DNA of 64,000 nucleotides from Pseudobdellovibrionaceae bacterium. Lineage in GTDB: Bacteria > Bdellovibrionota > FAC87 > UBA2466 > JACKAF01. A program made the translations under genes and the position numbers. Positions 26,161 to 34,425 of the stretch are shown here, piece after piece (within the stretch, counting starts at the first letter, position 1; each line of letters begins with the position of its first letter). The notes under the pieces were generated by a model that was given only the letters and a program-made list of their open reading frames with translations, did not search any database and was not told the DNA's origin. The stretch spans positions 310,001-374,000 of the forward strand of contig JACKAF010000002.1 of assembly GCA_020635235.1 (NCBI GenBank), written 5' to 3'.

Positions 26161-26994
26161 ATGATACCCGTTGGCATTCGTTACATCCTGGCCGCCTCCG
26201 TTTTTTTTTCCATCATGGCAGTGCTGGTCAAGTCTCTTTCCGGCATTCCCGTACACGAGATAGTCTTCTTCCGGTCTTTGGTTTCTGGGGTGATCTGTTT
26301 GGTTTCTTTGATTCGTCTGGGCATACGCCCATGGGGGAACCAAAGGAGATTGTTGCTGTTACGCGGACTTTTCGGTACGGGTGCCCTACTTAGCTTTTTT
26401 TATACCTTGCAGGTGGCTCCCCTTGCGACCGCCGTTACGATCCAGTATCTATCGCCGGTGTTTACGGCGCTGTTTGCCGCGATCTTTCTAAAAGAGCGCC
26501 TTCACCCGATGCAAATAGCCTGCTTTGCATTGGCGATGGCGGGAGTGGTCGTCATAAAGGGCTTTGATCCGCGGGTGTCGCTAGAAGTAGTTTTTTGGGG
26601 AGTGCTTTCGGCGGCCTGTGCGGGAATGGCATACACACTAGTCAGAAAGCTCCGGGAGTCGGATACGGCACTTGTCGTGGTTTTTTATTTTCCGCTGGTG
26701 ACCGTCCCGCTGGTGGGGCCCTACACTTTTGCACATTGGAAAGCTCCCGAACCCAACGAATGGGGCATGCTTTTAAGCATCGGCGTTGTGGTTACTTTTG
26801 CTCAGATTTTCTTAACAAAGGCATTTCAAACGGAGAAGGCCGCGACGGTTTCTATCTTCCGTTATTTGGGAACTATCTACGCGATGTTGTTTGGCTGGTT
26901 TCTGTTCGGGGAGACTATCCCGGTGATGTCGCTGGTAGGGATGGCGCTCATTGTTGTGGGGGTGCTCTTAAGCACCCGCTTTCGCTACACGTAG
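26161..26994 (+). CDS. EamA/DMT-family membrane transporter
   Basis: 277 residues with about ten transmembrane helices and the two-EamA-domain layout; conserved LQVAPLATAVTIQYLSPVF (about 83) and TEKAATVSIFRYLGTIYAM (about 223). The family exports metabolites or amino acids across the inner membrane. The ATG comes directly after the upstream gene's terminator T-run and there is no visible Shine-Dalgarno sequence. The message may be leaderless, or a later start may be used. The 3' end overlaps the convergent acyltransferase gene by 27 bases. Confidence 0.88.
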   Translation: MIPVGIRYILAASVFFSIMAVLVKSLSGIPVHEIVFFRSLVSGVICLVSLIRLGIRPWGNQRRLLLLRGLFGTGALLSFFYTLQVAPLATAVTIQYLSPVFTALFAAIFLKERLHPMQIACFALAMAGVVVIKGFDPRVSLEVVFWGVLSAACAGMAYTLVRKLRESDTALVVVFYFPLVTVPLVGPYTFAHWKAPEPNEWGMLLSIGVVVTFAQIFLTKAFQTEKAATVSIFRYLGTIYAMLFGWFLFGETIPVMSLVGMALIVVGVLLSTRFRYT

Positions 26995-28080
26995 CGATTT
27001 CCTCTGCTCCAGCCATTGAATGCACTTCTTACCGAGCCGGACGGAAGGTTTTTCAATCAAGTTAAAGCTGAGTACCGCTACTCCGAGGCTTACTGTCACT
27101 ATCACTACTAGCCAAGCAACAAAAATGATTTCGAAGGGCAAGGACTTCAGGGGACTTTGGGCAACCCACGATAGGAGTGTTGGAGTTAGGGTCTTGATGA
27201 GTAGAGGGTGAGTCAGATAAATCGAGTAGCACGCAATCCCCAGGGATCGAAAAAGGCGAGTTCTGCAAAGCCAACCTACCCAAGAGCCCGGGTGCATTGC
27301 CGCGACAAAGACAACTAGAACGGCGCCTGTATTGTACGGAAAGGGCTGACGACAGAGCGTGATAAAAAGTACTAGTGCACCCACCCCTAAAGCTTTGCCC
27401 CATTCGGGCGAGTTGAAGACGCTGTCGTTTTTCCAGAAATGCAGCATTATTCCAATAGCAAAGCAGTACCAGTGATTCAGTGGAAACATCTCGATGAAGT
27501 GGTTTGACGTAGGAATGCCCCAAAGGGCTGCGTATTGAAGCCAGATCATGCCGGTAAAGAAAGTAAGCAGAAAAAAGTAGAAGGCATTACGGCCGGTACG
27601 AATGAAAGTGAAAACCAAAGGGAGGAACAGGTAAAAGGCCTCCTCGACAAAGAGTGACCATTGTACGTGCACAACTTCTAGCCCATTGTGAAACCGTAGA
27701 AAGCCGAACCACATGCTGAAATTTATCCACAGTGTTTCAAGATCGCTGTGTTGGAGGGCGCCGTAGACAAGGACCGCAAAGCCCCACAGCGGGAATATGC
27801 GAAACAGACGCCGTATGTAGAAATTTCGGATCGGGGATTTCTCGTTTTCCCACCGCTTCTGCGAAGAGCCGAAGAGGGTAAACGCGCTTACGATGAAGAA
27901 AAGTGGCACACCCAATCCACCTGTTGTTAAAAAACCACCCAAAAACGGAAAGCTCATCGGTTTTGGGAGCTGCAGTAGGGCACGGTAGGTGTGCTGAACC
28001 AAGACCAGGAGAATGGCCACGCCACGTAGTCCATCAATGTATGCGTGGTGGTAACGCTTTTCTGCGATGCTGCGCAACAT
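26968..28080 (-). CDS. Acyltransferase 3 (OafA/YrhL) family membrane protein
   Basis: 370 residues and about ten transmembrane segments. The N-terminal family signature YIDGLRGVAILLVLVQH (about 14-30) includes the catalytic-type His30, and FSLTHPLLIKT-like context (YSIYLTHPLL) lies near residue 300. The family O-acetylates LPS, peptidoglycan or other glycans. Lies downstream of a degenerate alpha/beta-hydrolase-fold gene on the same strand (25-base gap if that gene ends at 28105), probably co-transcribed. Confidence 0.9.
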   Translation of the reverse strand: MLRSIAEKRYHHAYIDGLRGVAILLVLVQHTYRALLQLPKPMSFPFLGGFLTTGGLGVPLFFIVSAFTLFGSSQKRWENEKSPIRNFYIRRLFRIFPLWGFAVLVYGALQHSDLETLWINFSMWFGFLRFHNGLEVVHVQWSLFVEEAFYLFLPLVFTFIRTGRNAFYFFLLTFFTGMIWLQYAALWGIPTSNHFIEMFPLNHWYCFAIGIMLHFWKNDSVFNSPEWGKALGVGALVLFITLCRQPFPYNTGAVLVVFVAAMHPGSWVGWLCRTRLFRSLGIACYSIYLTHPLLIKTLTPTLLSWVAQSPLKSLPFEIIFVAWLVVIVTVSLGVAVLSFNLIEKPSVRLGKKCIQWLEQRKSLRVAKAGA

Positions 28081-28104
28081 AATAGAGATGAGGGTTAAGG
28101 GAGG

Positions 28105-28953
28105 TTACAAAGTCTGTTCGGATGAAACTGCGTCACGGTTAAGAGCTGCGGACTGGATAGGGCGGTGGGAATGTTGAAGTTCAAACTTCTCTAGGATTGG
28201 CAGTACTTTATCTACCGCAATGGTGTAAGGGAAATGCCCGTAGGCGACCTCATGGTACGTCTTGATGCGGAAGTCCATTCGAAGTTGCTGGATCGCATCA
28301 TAAGGGATGTACGGATCGTCTGGTGAGACAATCAACTGCATCGGCATCCTCAGCGCCGGCACCGAAGATACCCCCGCCATTCGCTCGAGCTGAAGGCGGG
28401 TGGCAATGCCCTCAACCAGGTTAAACATCACGATGTACCGGTACATCGCGCGGATTCTTCCCATGTGGGTACGCAGGCGAAAGTCTACTTGTCCCCCATG
28501 TTTCAATACCTCTGCTGCCGCTCTTTTATACGGAAGCCACTGAATCCTTACGGGGTGATTTGCCTTTAGCAGACTCACTCCTCTTAGGGCTCCATTAAAA
28601 ATGGTGATAGCCGGGTTCAAGGGAGAGCTAAGTCTTTGCAAGCGCATAAGGCTAAGCAGAGTCATTGAAACCCCAAAACCGTGGCAGACGATCGATTCAG
28701 GCTGAAAGCGTTCTATCTGGGATTCAACGTATTTCGAAATTTCGCGGAGATCGGAAGAATCGGTGTTCTCAAAGACTTCGAAAAGGGAAAGAATGCGCTG
28801 ATCTTTGCGTTTGCCGAGCCAGCTTTCCCACGCTTCAGGGGGGCACGGTAGCCCTGTTACAACGAGCCTTTTCACATTTTCACTCTGTCCCAAAACCCCT
28901 GAATGGTCAAATCCATGGAACGAGAAAAAGCCCCTTGGGCTTGGCCGAAGCAT
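28105..28953 (-). CDS. Alpha/beta-hydrolase-fold protein lacking the nucleophile
   Basis: About 282 residues if started at the ATG at 28953; a GTG at 28875 is also plausible and leaves more room for a promoter facing the divergent exonuclease gene. Layout resembles BioC/BioH-type hydrolases: VVTGLPCPPEAWESW near the start, nucleophile-elbow position VCHGFGVSM, acid region SPDDPYIP and His region YGHFPY. At the elbow the expected G-x-S-x-G reads H-G-F-G-V, so the catalytic Ser is replaced. It may therefore be a non-catalytic or differently acting relative. Confidence 0.7.
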   Translation of the reverse strand: MLRPSPRGFFSFHGFDHSGVLGQSENVKRLVVTGLPCPPEAWESWLGKRKDQRILSLFEVFENTDSSDLREISKYVESQIERFQPESIVCHGFGVSMTLLSLMRLQRLSSPLNPAITIFNGALRGVSLLKANHPVRIQWLPYKRAAAEVLKHGGQVDFRLRTHMGRIRAMYRYIVMFNLVEGIATRLQLERMAGVSSVPALRMPMQLIVSPDDPYIPYDAIQQLRMDFRIKTYHEVAYGHFPYTIAVDKVLPILEKFELQHSHRPIQSAALNRDAVSSEQTL

Positions 28954-28984
28954 CCGGTACCATGGGGCCGCAAAAGGAGGAAAG

Positions 28985-29878
28985 ATGGGTTTGAAGTTTC
29001 GATGGCTGGGGATGGCACCCGACGGTAAAACGATCACCCTTCGGCGCTACGGTGGTGAGGTGAATGTCCCGACCTATGTCGACGCCAATTGGCTCGAAGC
29101 CAATGCGGCAGAGATAGGCATTGGGATTGGGCTCGATGTCGAAACTACCGGGCTGCGGCCGGGGGAGGATCAGATTATTGAAATCGGTTTGCAGGAATTT
29201 CGGTTTCATCGAAATACTGGCGAGATGGTCTCGCTCGATGGGGCCTACGCGGCACTTCAAGATCCGGGCATGGAGATTTCTCCAGGGATAGAGCGGCTCA
29301 CCGGGATTACGAACGATGCGGTTCGGGATCAGCAAATTGATTGGGGTAAGGTGCAGGAATATTTTGAGCGCGCTGAGATGGTTGTCGCTCACAATGCGGG
29401 TTTTGATCGAGCTTTTTTGGATCGTGCTCTCCCTCTTTCCCGGGAAAAGCTTTGGGCGTGCTCCTGTTCTCAGGTGGATTGGCACTCCAAGGGCTTCAAT
29501 ACACGCAAGCTCGAGGTGTTAAACATTTACCACGGGTTTTTCACCGACTCCCATCGGGCTTTGCACGATGTGGAGGCCCTTCTTTATTTGCTCTCTTTAC
29601 CCGCGCCCGATAGCGACGTGCCGTACCTAAAGGAACTTTTGGAAAATGCCGTGAAACCGCGCGTGAACGTTATCGCGGCGAACTCGCCGTATGAAACCAA
29701 AGATATCTTGCGTCAGCGGGGCTACCGTTGGGATCCTCAGCGACGGTATTGGAGCAAGGCAATTTACCAGGAAGAAGAAGCTTCTGAGAAAGAATGGCTC
29801 ACCAACCGAGTCTACGGTGGGCGGTTTGCGGGTAAGATGGAATCCATTCCGCTTACCGACAATTTCAAAATGCAATAG
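28985..29878 (+). CDS. DnaQ-like 3'-5' exonuclease (DEDDh)
   Basis: 297 residues. The ATG at 28985 follows AAAGGAGGAAAG; the longer frame upstream overlaps the divergent gene and is rejected. RNase T/DnaQ fold with Asp51/Glu53 (GLDVETTGL), Asp in AHNAGFDRAFL and the His/Asp pair in HRALHDVEA, i.e. the full DEDDh set. A C-terminal module GYRWDPQRRYWSK (about 250-262) resembles the short nucleic-acid-associated tail found in some DnaQ-like and helicase proteins. Likely DNA or RNA 3' trimming in repair; no polymerase domain is attached. Confidence 0.88.
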   Translation: MGLKFRWLGMAPDGKTITLRRYGGEVNVPTYVDANWLEANAAEIGIGIGLDVETTGLRPGEDQIIEIGLQEFRFHRNTGEMVSLDGAYAALQDPGMEISPGIERLTGITNDAVRDQQIDWGKVQEYFERAEMVVAHNAGFDRAFLDRALPLSREKLWACSCSQVDWHSKGFNTRKLEVLNIYHGFFTDSHRALHDVEALLYLLSLPAPDSDVPYLKELLENAVKPRVNVIAANSPYETKDILRQRGYRWDPQRRYWSKAIYQEEEASEKEWLTNRVYGGRFAGKMESIPLTDNFKMQ

Positions 29879-29885
29879 AAGGGCA

Positions 29886-29922
29886 AAAAAAAGCCCAAGC
29901 GCGCGGGCGCTTGGGCCTTATT
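29886..29922. terminator. Bidirectional terminator between exonuclease and histone genes
   Basis: Perfect 10-bp stem GCCCAAGCGC (29893-29902) / GCGCTTGGGC (29907-29916) with a 4-base loop. The minus-strand side is followed by seven T (AAAAAAA at 29886-29892 on +), giving a strong terminator for the histone gene. The plus-strand side has a T-poor tail (CTTATTCT) and is weaker for the exonuclease gene. Confidence 0.9.
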
Positions 29923-29934
29923 CTGTCTAATGGC

Positions 29935-30144
29935 TTAGACAATGAAATCGTGAGCGCGAACGGTCTTGCGGCCGTTGGCTTTTGCACGGTTGGCGGCCTG
30001 CTCGAGGTACCAATACACTACGTTGTTCAGACCTTCGAAGGCGTCACCCGCTACATTGCACTTGGCTTTTTTGAGAACGGCTTTCGCTTTGCTACCGACC
30101 ACTAGAGATTCCATTTTCTTACCACCGGCTTTTTTCTTCGCCAT
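29935..30144 (-). CDS. Bacterial histone-fold protein (histone 1)
   Basis: 69 residues from the ATG at 30144, set by GGAGG five bases upstream. A basic N-terminal tail (MAKKKAGGKK) precedes a single histone fold: helix 1 about 15-27 (GSKAKAVLKKAKC), long helix 2 about 32-57, then the diagnostic GRKTVRAHDF (58-67), which carries the Arg/Thr and Asp pair that clamps DNA and stabilises the fold in archaeal and bacterial histones. Helix 2 ends ANRAKANGRK, almost identical to histone 2 at 56027. Single-domain histones of this kind are known from Bdellovibrio (Bd0055) and Leptospira. Expected to bind DNA as a dimer. Monocistronic, with its own promoter and terminator. Confidence 0.88.
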   Translation of the reverse strand: MAKKKAGGKKMESLVVGSKAKAVLKKAKCNVAGDAFEGLNNVVYWYLEQAANRAKANGRKTVRAHDFIV

Positions 30145-30185
30145 GAATTCCTCCAAGAATATGCTTAATGCAATAGAACAGACTA

Positions 30186-30214
30186 TTTCTACAACTGAAG
30201 CACGAAAGATGCAA
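30186..30214 (-). promoter_or_regulatory. Putative sigma-70 promoter of histone 1
   Basis: On the minus strand, -35 TTGCAT (30209-30214), a 17-base spacer, and -10 TAGAAA (30186-30191). The -35 is good and the -10 moderate. Predicted leader of about 35 bases, the same geometry as in the promoter of the second histone gene. Confidence 0.5.
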
Positions 30215-30298
30215 AGAAATTGAAATCTGAAATGGCCAGAAAATGGGTCCTGAGTGGGATTAGAGCGGGTTTAGCCTCTGCTGCGCGGTGCTGTGATT

Positions 30299-30358
30299 AA
30301 AAAAAAAGGCGCCTTGCTAGCGGCCACCTTCTTGGATGACCGCCCACAAGGCGCCCTT
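30299..30358 (-). terminator. Intrinsic terminator of exported protein gene
   Basis: On the minus strand, GGCGCC-containing arms (30347-30355 and 30308-30316, 9 bp) plus an inner GCGG/CCGC pairing form a hairpin followed by nine T (A-run 30299-30307). It ends the transcript of the gene whose stop is at 30387. The rest of the interval 30215-30298 shows nothing clear. Confidence 0.85.
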
Positions 30359-30386
30359 TAAAGCACCAACGAAAGGTGGCTCGAAA

Positions 30387-31055
30387 CTAATTGCGGTTCG
30401 TCCGGGGTTGGGGCGCCGGAGGCCGTTGTCCCTGCTGCCGGATGCGATCCCTGAAGTCGTTCTGATGTGTCGGGTTCTGGGTCGGCTGTACTGTCGGAGC
30501 AGGGTGATTGGTGTTGGGAACATATTCAAGGTTCCCGACCGTGAGTTTCCCGTTGTCCAACGCCGACACGGACTTCATGTTGATGCGGTACTGAGCCATC
30601 ACGTCCAAGAGGCGACTGGGATCTTTAACCGCGTGGGCCGTGGCCTTCTTCTTCTGGGGCTGGATCTGGTTGCCCTGGGGTACGGGAGTGTACCCTTCAA
30701 TTTCTTTTTTCTCGCTCTCAGTAAGTTTTATCACCTGATCAACGGTCTGCATGCCCATGTTAGCGACGACCATCACGCTTGAACCGTCTTTAAAGTTGAT
30801 GACGATCCAGGCAATGTGAGCGTGCTGAGCGGGTGCAACGTCCATTCCACGGTGGATCGTTGCCGAAGCGATATCTTTTCCGAAACGGGATTTGAATTGA
30901 GAAAGATAAAGGACTCGGTTGTCGCGCGTCTTCAACATTTCATCGCGAAGTGCGACGACCTCTTCCGCCTTTGACTGAGTGTCGTCTGCAAAGGCTGAGC
31001 TGGGAATCAGTTGAAGCAAGAGAATCAAAAATGTAACCGCGAGCAAGCGAGCCAT
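30387..31055 (-). CDS. Exported protein with Pro/Gln-rich C-terminus
   Basis: 222 residues from the ATG at 31055, preceded by GGAGAG. Signal peptide MARLLAVTFLILLLQLIPSSAFA. The mature N-terminal half (about 25-120) looks like a small globular domain; its second half (about 175-222) is low-complexity, rich in Pro, Gln, Asn and Thr (HPAPTVQPTQNPTHQ) and likely disordered. No known family recognised. Monocistronic. A periplasmic or surface linker-type protein is possible. Confidence 0.7.
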   Translation of the reverse strand: MARLLAVTFLILLLQLIPSSAFADDTQSKAEEVVALRDEMLKTRDNRVLYLSQFKSRFGKDIASATIHRGMDVAPAQHAHIAWIVINFKDGSSVMVVANMGMQTVDQVIKLTESEKKEIEGYTPVPQGNQIQPQKKKATAHAVKDPSRLLDVMAQYRINMKSVSALDNGKLTVGNLEYVPNTNHPAPTVQPTQNPTHQNDFRDRIRQQGQRPPAPQPRTNRN

Positions 31056-31181
31056 ACTACTCTCCATCAAAAACGGACGACCAGACGCCCGAACGGCGTA
31101 GCGAAATGCAGGATGAATGCCAAAGGTATACAGCCTTGGACAGGCACGAAAAACCATAAATTCTGTGACACTTTGGGGCAG

Positions 31182-32129
31182 TTAGCGGGGGGTGGGGCCG
31201 TTCTCCGGCAGTCTTTTGTTAATAAAGGCCAGCATCTTTTGAACTGCCTGCTTACTTTCCGGAAGGTGGGGAAGGGCGATTTGCCAAACGTGCTGCATCC
31301 CGTCCCATACCTCGAGCTCAACCTCGACTCCGGCCTCCCGCGCCTTCCGAGCAAAGCTGCGCGAGTCATCGAGTAGCATTTCGCTTGCCCCGACTTGTAT
31401 GAACAAAGGCGGCAGTCCGCTGGGATCTCCGTAGAGGGGAGATATCAGTGGATGGGTTGGACTCTCTTTGCCAAGATAAAGCGGGGCCCACTGTTCAAAG
31501 TGTTCCGGCTGGAACATGTAATCGTTTTTGGAATTAAAACGATGCGATTCCTCGCTACAGGACAGATCGGTCCAAGGGGAAAGACAAAATACACCACTAG
31601 GAAATGGGCCGCCCATTTCTTTGAGCTTTAACAGAAGCGCCAGCGCCAGTCCCCCACCGGCGGAGTCCCCACCTATCACAATGGATTTCGGGGGGTGGAT
31701 TTCAGTTAGGGCCCGATAGCTTGCCAGCGCGTCTTCAAGTGCTGCCGGGTAGGGGTTTTCAGGAGCCAAGCGGTACTCAATCAAATAGACCGGCCTTTTG
31801 CTTCGAAAGCTTAGGCGAAGTCCAAAGCCTCGGTGTGTCGCAATCGACCCCATGAAATAGCCGCCACCGTGGAAGTAGAGTAGACAACCAGCTTGTTGCT
31901 CGCCCTCTACGTGGATCTTTTCTGTGACCACACCGCCGAGCGTGGTCGCTTCAAAATGGGCACGAGGAAACTTCTTATTCAGCAGTGCGGAGCGGACGGC
32001 CGCTACCCGGTTCATATTTCTTCGTGCGGTTTCTATGGAGTTTGACGGCACAAAATTACGTCGGCAGTAAAGGCGGAGCATCTGGTTGGCAATTTTGCTC
32101 GCTAAACTTGTATTTGATAGGCCACCCAT
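31182..32129 (-). CDS. Alpha/beta hydrolase, hormone-sensitive-lipase family
   Basis: 315 residues with the HSL signature: oxyanion loop HGGGYFMGS (His87 onward), nucleophile elbow GGDSAGGG (Ser156), acid Asp254/255 (MLLDDSR) and His280 (GMQHVWQI). Family members are carboxylesterases/lipases for short- to medium-chain esters. No signal peptide is evident, so it is probably cytoplasmic. Divergent from the class II aldolase gene. Confidence 0.9.
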   Translation of the reverse strand: MGGLSNTSLASKIANQMLRLYCRRNFVPSNSIETARRNMNRVAAVRSALLNKKFPRAHFEATTLGGVVTEKIHVEGEQQAGCLLYFHGGGYFMGSIATHRGFGLRLSFRSKRPVYLIEYRLAPENPYPAALEDALASYRALTEIHPPKSIVIGGDSAGGGLALALLLKLKEMGGPFPSGVFCLSPWTDLSCSEESHRFNSKNDYMFQPEHFEQWAPLYLGKESPTHPLISPLYGDPSGLPPLFIQVGASEMLLDDSRSFARKAREAGVEVELEVWDGMQHVWQIALPHLPESKQAVQKMLAFINKRLPENGPTPR

Positions 32130-32190
32130 TGCTTATTAGGGGTATTTCTACCATTATATGTGGGCCGCAGCAATGAAGGAGCGGCAATCT

Positions 32191-32883
32191 ATGAAAGAGG
32201 ATTCGATGTCTGGTTCCGTAGCCAACCGCAAAGAGCTCTGCCAGGAAGTGGTCGATACCTGCTTGAGGATGAACACGCTGGGGATCAATCAGGGCACTTC
32301 GGGCAACGTGAGTGTCCGTTGGGGGGATGGTTTTTTGATTACGCCTTCGGGTGTTCCGTACGAAGAGACGAGCGCCGAGCAAATCGTTGAGATGGGAATG
32401 GACGGGGAGCGAAAGGGAGATATTCTTCCGTCCAGTGAGTGGCGTTTTCATCTGGATGTTTATCGCGCCCGGCCGGACGCCGGCGCGATCGTGCACACGC
32501 ACTCTCCCTTTTGTACCACACTCGCGTGCTTGCACAGGGAGATCCCGCCCTTCCACTATATGGTCGCTGTGGCTGGCGGGAGAACCATACGTTGTGCCGA
32601 GTACGCGACCTTTGGAACGCAGGCGCTTGCAGACAATATCTTAAAAGCACTCGAGGGGCGAAAAGCCTGTCTGATTGCGAACCACGGAATGATTTGTTTA
32701 CACGAGAATCTCAAGAAGGCTTTGGCCCTGGCAGTGGAAGTCGAAACACTCGCGGCACAATATTGGCGAGCGCTCACCTTGGAGGAACCCAAGCGTCTCT
32801 CGGATGCGGAGATGGATTTGATCCTCGAAAAATTCAAAACCTATGGGAAACAGCCTGGCCTAGTGGAGAGCGGGCACCACTAG
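32191..32883 (+). CDS. Class II aldolase/adducin family protein (L-fuculose-phosphate-aldolase-like)
   Basis: About 230 residues. Zinc ligands His102 and His104 (VHTHSP) and His165 (ANHGMIC), and the catalytic-type Glu83 (PSSEWRFH), are present. The motif GTSGNVSVR at about 36 binds the phosphate. The start is ambiguous: ATGs at 32158, 32191 and 32206 are all in frame, and the latter two have Shine-Dalgarno-like sequences. Family members cleave L-fuculose-1-P or L-ribulose-5-P, or act in methionine salvage; the substrate is undetermined. The 3' end overlaps the convergent oxidoreductase by 24 bases. Confidence 0.86.
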   Translation: MKEDSMSGSVANRKELCQEVVDTCLRMNTLGINQGTSGNVSVRWGDGFLITPSGVPYEETSAEQIVEMGMDGERKGDILPSSEWRFHLDVYRARPDAGAIVHTHSPFCTTLACLHREIPPFHYMVAVAGGRTIRCAEYATFGTQALADNILKALEGRKACLIANHGMICLHENLKKALALAVEVETLAAQYWRALTLEEPKRLSDAEMDLILEKFKTYGKQPGLVESGHH

Positions 32884-34425
32884 AGCCTGATTGCAAAGAC
32901 TTGCTGCGACTGCGTCGGCGACCCGCACGCCGTCGACAGCCGCGCTGGTGATCCCACCAGCGTAGCCAGCGCCTTCGCCGGTTGGGTATAGGCCTTGGTG
33001 ACTGGTAGACTCCAGGCTAGTTTTGTCGCGGACGATACGCATGGGACACGAGGTACGCGATTCCACGCCGTGAAGTTGGGCGTTATCCGAAACAAAACCC
33101 TTCATGCTGCGATCAAAATGGCGCAGCCCGATTGTTAGCCGATCGTAGATCCACTTTGGAAGTAGGGTATCCAAACGTGCGGGTACTACCTTTGAAGGGC
33201 TTGAACTGGGGAGCGTGGGACCTGAACTCCCCGCCAAGAAGTCAGAAAGTCTTTGAGCCGGAAACTGGTGTGTTCCTCCGGCGGCGACTACTTGCGCGAG
33301 GGCGCTTTGCTCTAAGGCGTCGCGAAACCGCAAACCGGCAAGTACGTCTGTCCCGAACTGTTTTTCGTAGTCGATCGATACAACCACCGCGGCGTTCGCG
33401 AAAGGCGAGTTTCTCGCGTAGTTACTCATCCCGTTACTGACAATACCAGTGTTCTCCGTTCCGCTGGAAATGACGTAGCCCCCGGGGCACATGCAGAATG
33501 TGTAGACTCCGATTCCCGTCTTTTTATCGTGATCCGCTAAGCGGTAGGTAGCCGGGCCCAGCTCGGCGTGGCTTGCGAACCGACCAAACTGCATCGCATT
33601 GATATCTTTTTGCGGATGCTCAATTCTCAGACCTACCGCGAAGGATTTTCCTTCGACATGAACGCCGTTTTTGTGCAGGTCGAGGAGCATATCGGTGGCG
33701 GAGTGCCCCGTGGCCAAGATTACTTGTTCGGACTCAAAGCGTTCACCTGAGGCGAGTTCAACCCCCTTTACTCGTCCCTCGCCGTACAAAAGCTGTTTCA
33801 CCTTCGCGTTGAAGTGCAGCTCGCAACCGTTTTCCAGTAGAAATTGCCGGATTAGAGGGATGACTTTGCGAATCCGATCCGAACCCACATGCGGATTAGA
33901 GAGATAAAGTATTTCCTCAGGCGCTCCGAATCTAACGAGTCTGGAGAGCACGTAAGGAATATGTGGGGACTTGATCCGAGTAATGAGCTTACCGTCTGAA
34001 TAAAGACCCGCCCCGCCTTCGCCGAAACACACGTTGTCCAGAGGATCTAAGGTCCCATACCGCCAATATTTCGCGATGGCCTGCATGCGCTTTTGGGCGA
34101 TGGAACCCTGCTCAAATAGCCGGCAACGAATACCACGTTCTACAAGCCTAAGCGCTGCAAAGAGGCCAGCGGGACCCGAACCTACGATAATAGGGGGCGC
34201 GTACTTTTCCGGAGTCGGGAACCGTTGAATCTCCACATGCGCATCTGGCGGTGTCTCGTTTTCCGAGAAAACCTCGACGCTGTAAACCCAGTGAGGTTGT
34301 TTACCACGGGCGTCGATGGATTTTTTTAAAAGGCGATAGCTCTGGAAGTTGGGGCTGAGAAGACGAAGCTTTTCTTCGAGGGATCCCTCCAAAGAGATCT
34401 TAAGCTGTTCAAAGCGCTCGCTCAC
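32860..34425 (-). CDS. FAD-dependent dehydrogenase (COG2509-like)
   Basis: 521 residues. An N-terminal ~75-residue segment (with KKSIDARGK) precedes the FAD-binding Rossmann motif IIVGSGPAGLFAALR (about 79-93), ATGHSATDM, and a C-terminal TGEGAGYAGGITSAAVDG that closes the FAD site. This matches large uncharacterised FAD dehydrogenases with a distinctive N-terminal domain. Third gene of a minus-strand operon after a pseudouridine synthase and an RNA methyltransferase, overlapping the latter by 4 bases. Substrate unknown; the neighbours hint at RNA metabolism but that is weak. Confidence 0.88.
   Translation of the reverse strand: MSERFEQLKISLEGSLEEKLRLLSPNFQSYRLLKKSIDARGKQPHWVYSVEVFSENETPPDAHVEIQRFPTPEKYAPPIIVGSGPAGLFAALRLVERGIRCRLFEQGSIAQKRMQAIAKYWRYGTLDPLDNVCFGEGGAGLYSDGKLITRIKSPHIPYVLSRLVRFGAPEEILYLSNPHVGSDRIRKVIPLIRQFLLENGCELHFNAKVKQLLYGEGRVKGVELASGERFESEQVILATGHSATDMLLDLHKNGVHVEGKSFAVGLRIEHPQKDINAMQFGRFASHAELGPATYRLADHDKKTGIGVYTFCMCPGGYVISSGTENTGIVSNGMSNYARNSPFANAAVVVSIDYEKQFGTDVLAGLRFRDALEQSALAQVVAAGGTHQFPAQRLSDFLAGSSGPTLPSSSPSKVVPARLDTLLPKWIYDRLTIGLRHFDRSMKGFVSDNAQLHGVESRTSCPMRIVRDKTSLESTSHQGLYPTGEGAGYAGGITSAAVDGVRVADAVAASLCNQALVVPALH

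Noticed and set aside
28805..28984. Upstream extension of the DnaQ-like exonuclease
   Set aside because: Overlaps the divergent hydrolase gene; the ATG at 28985 has a strong ribosome-binding site and is the natural start.
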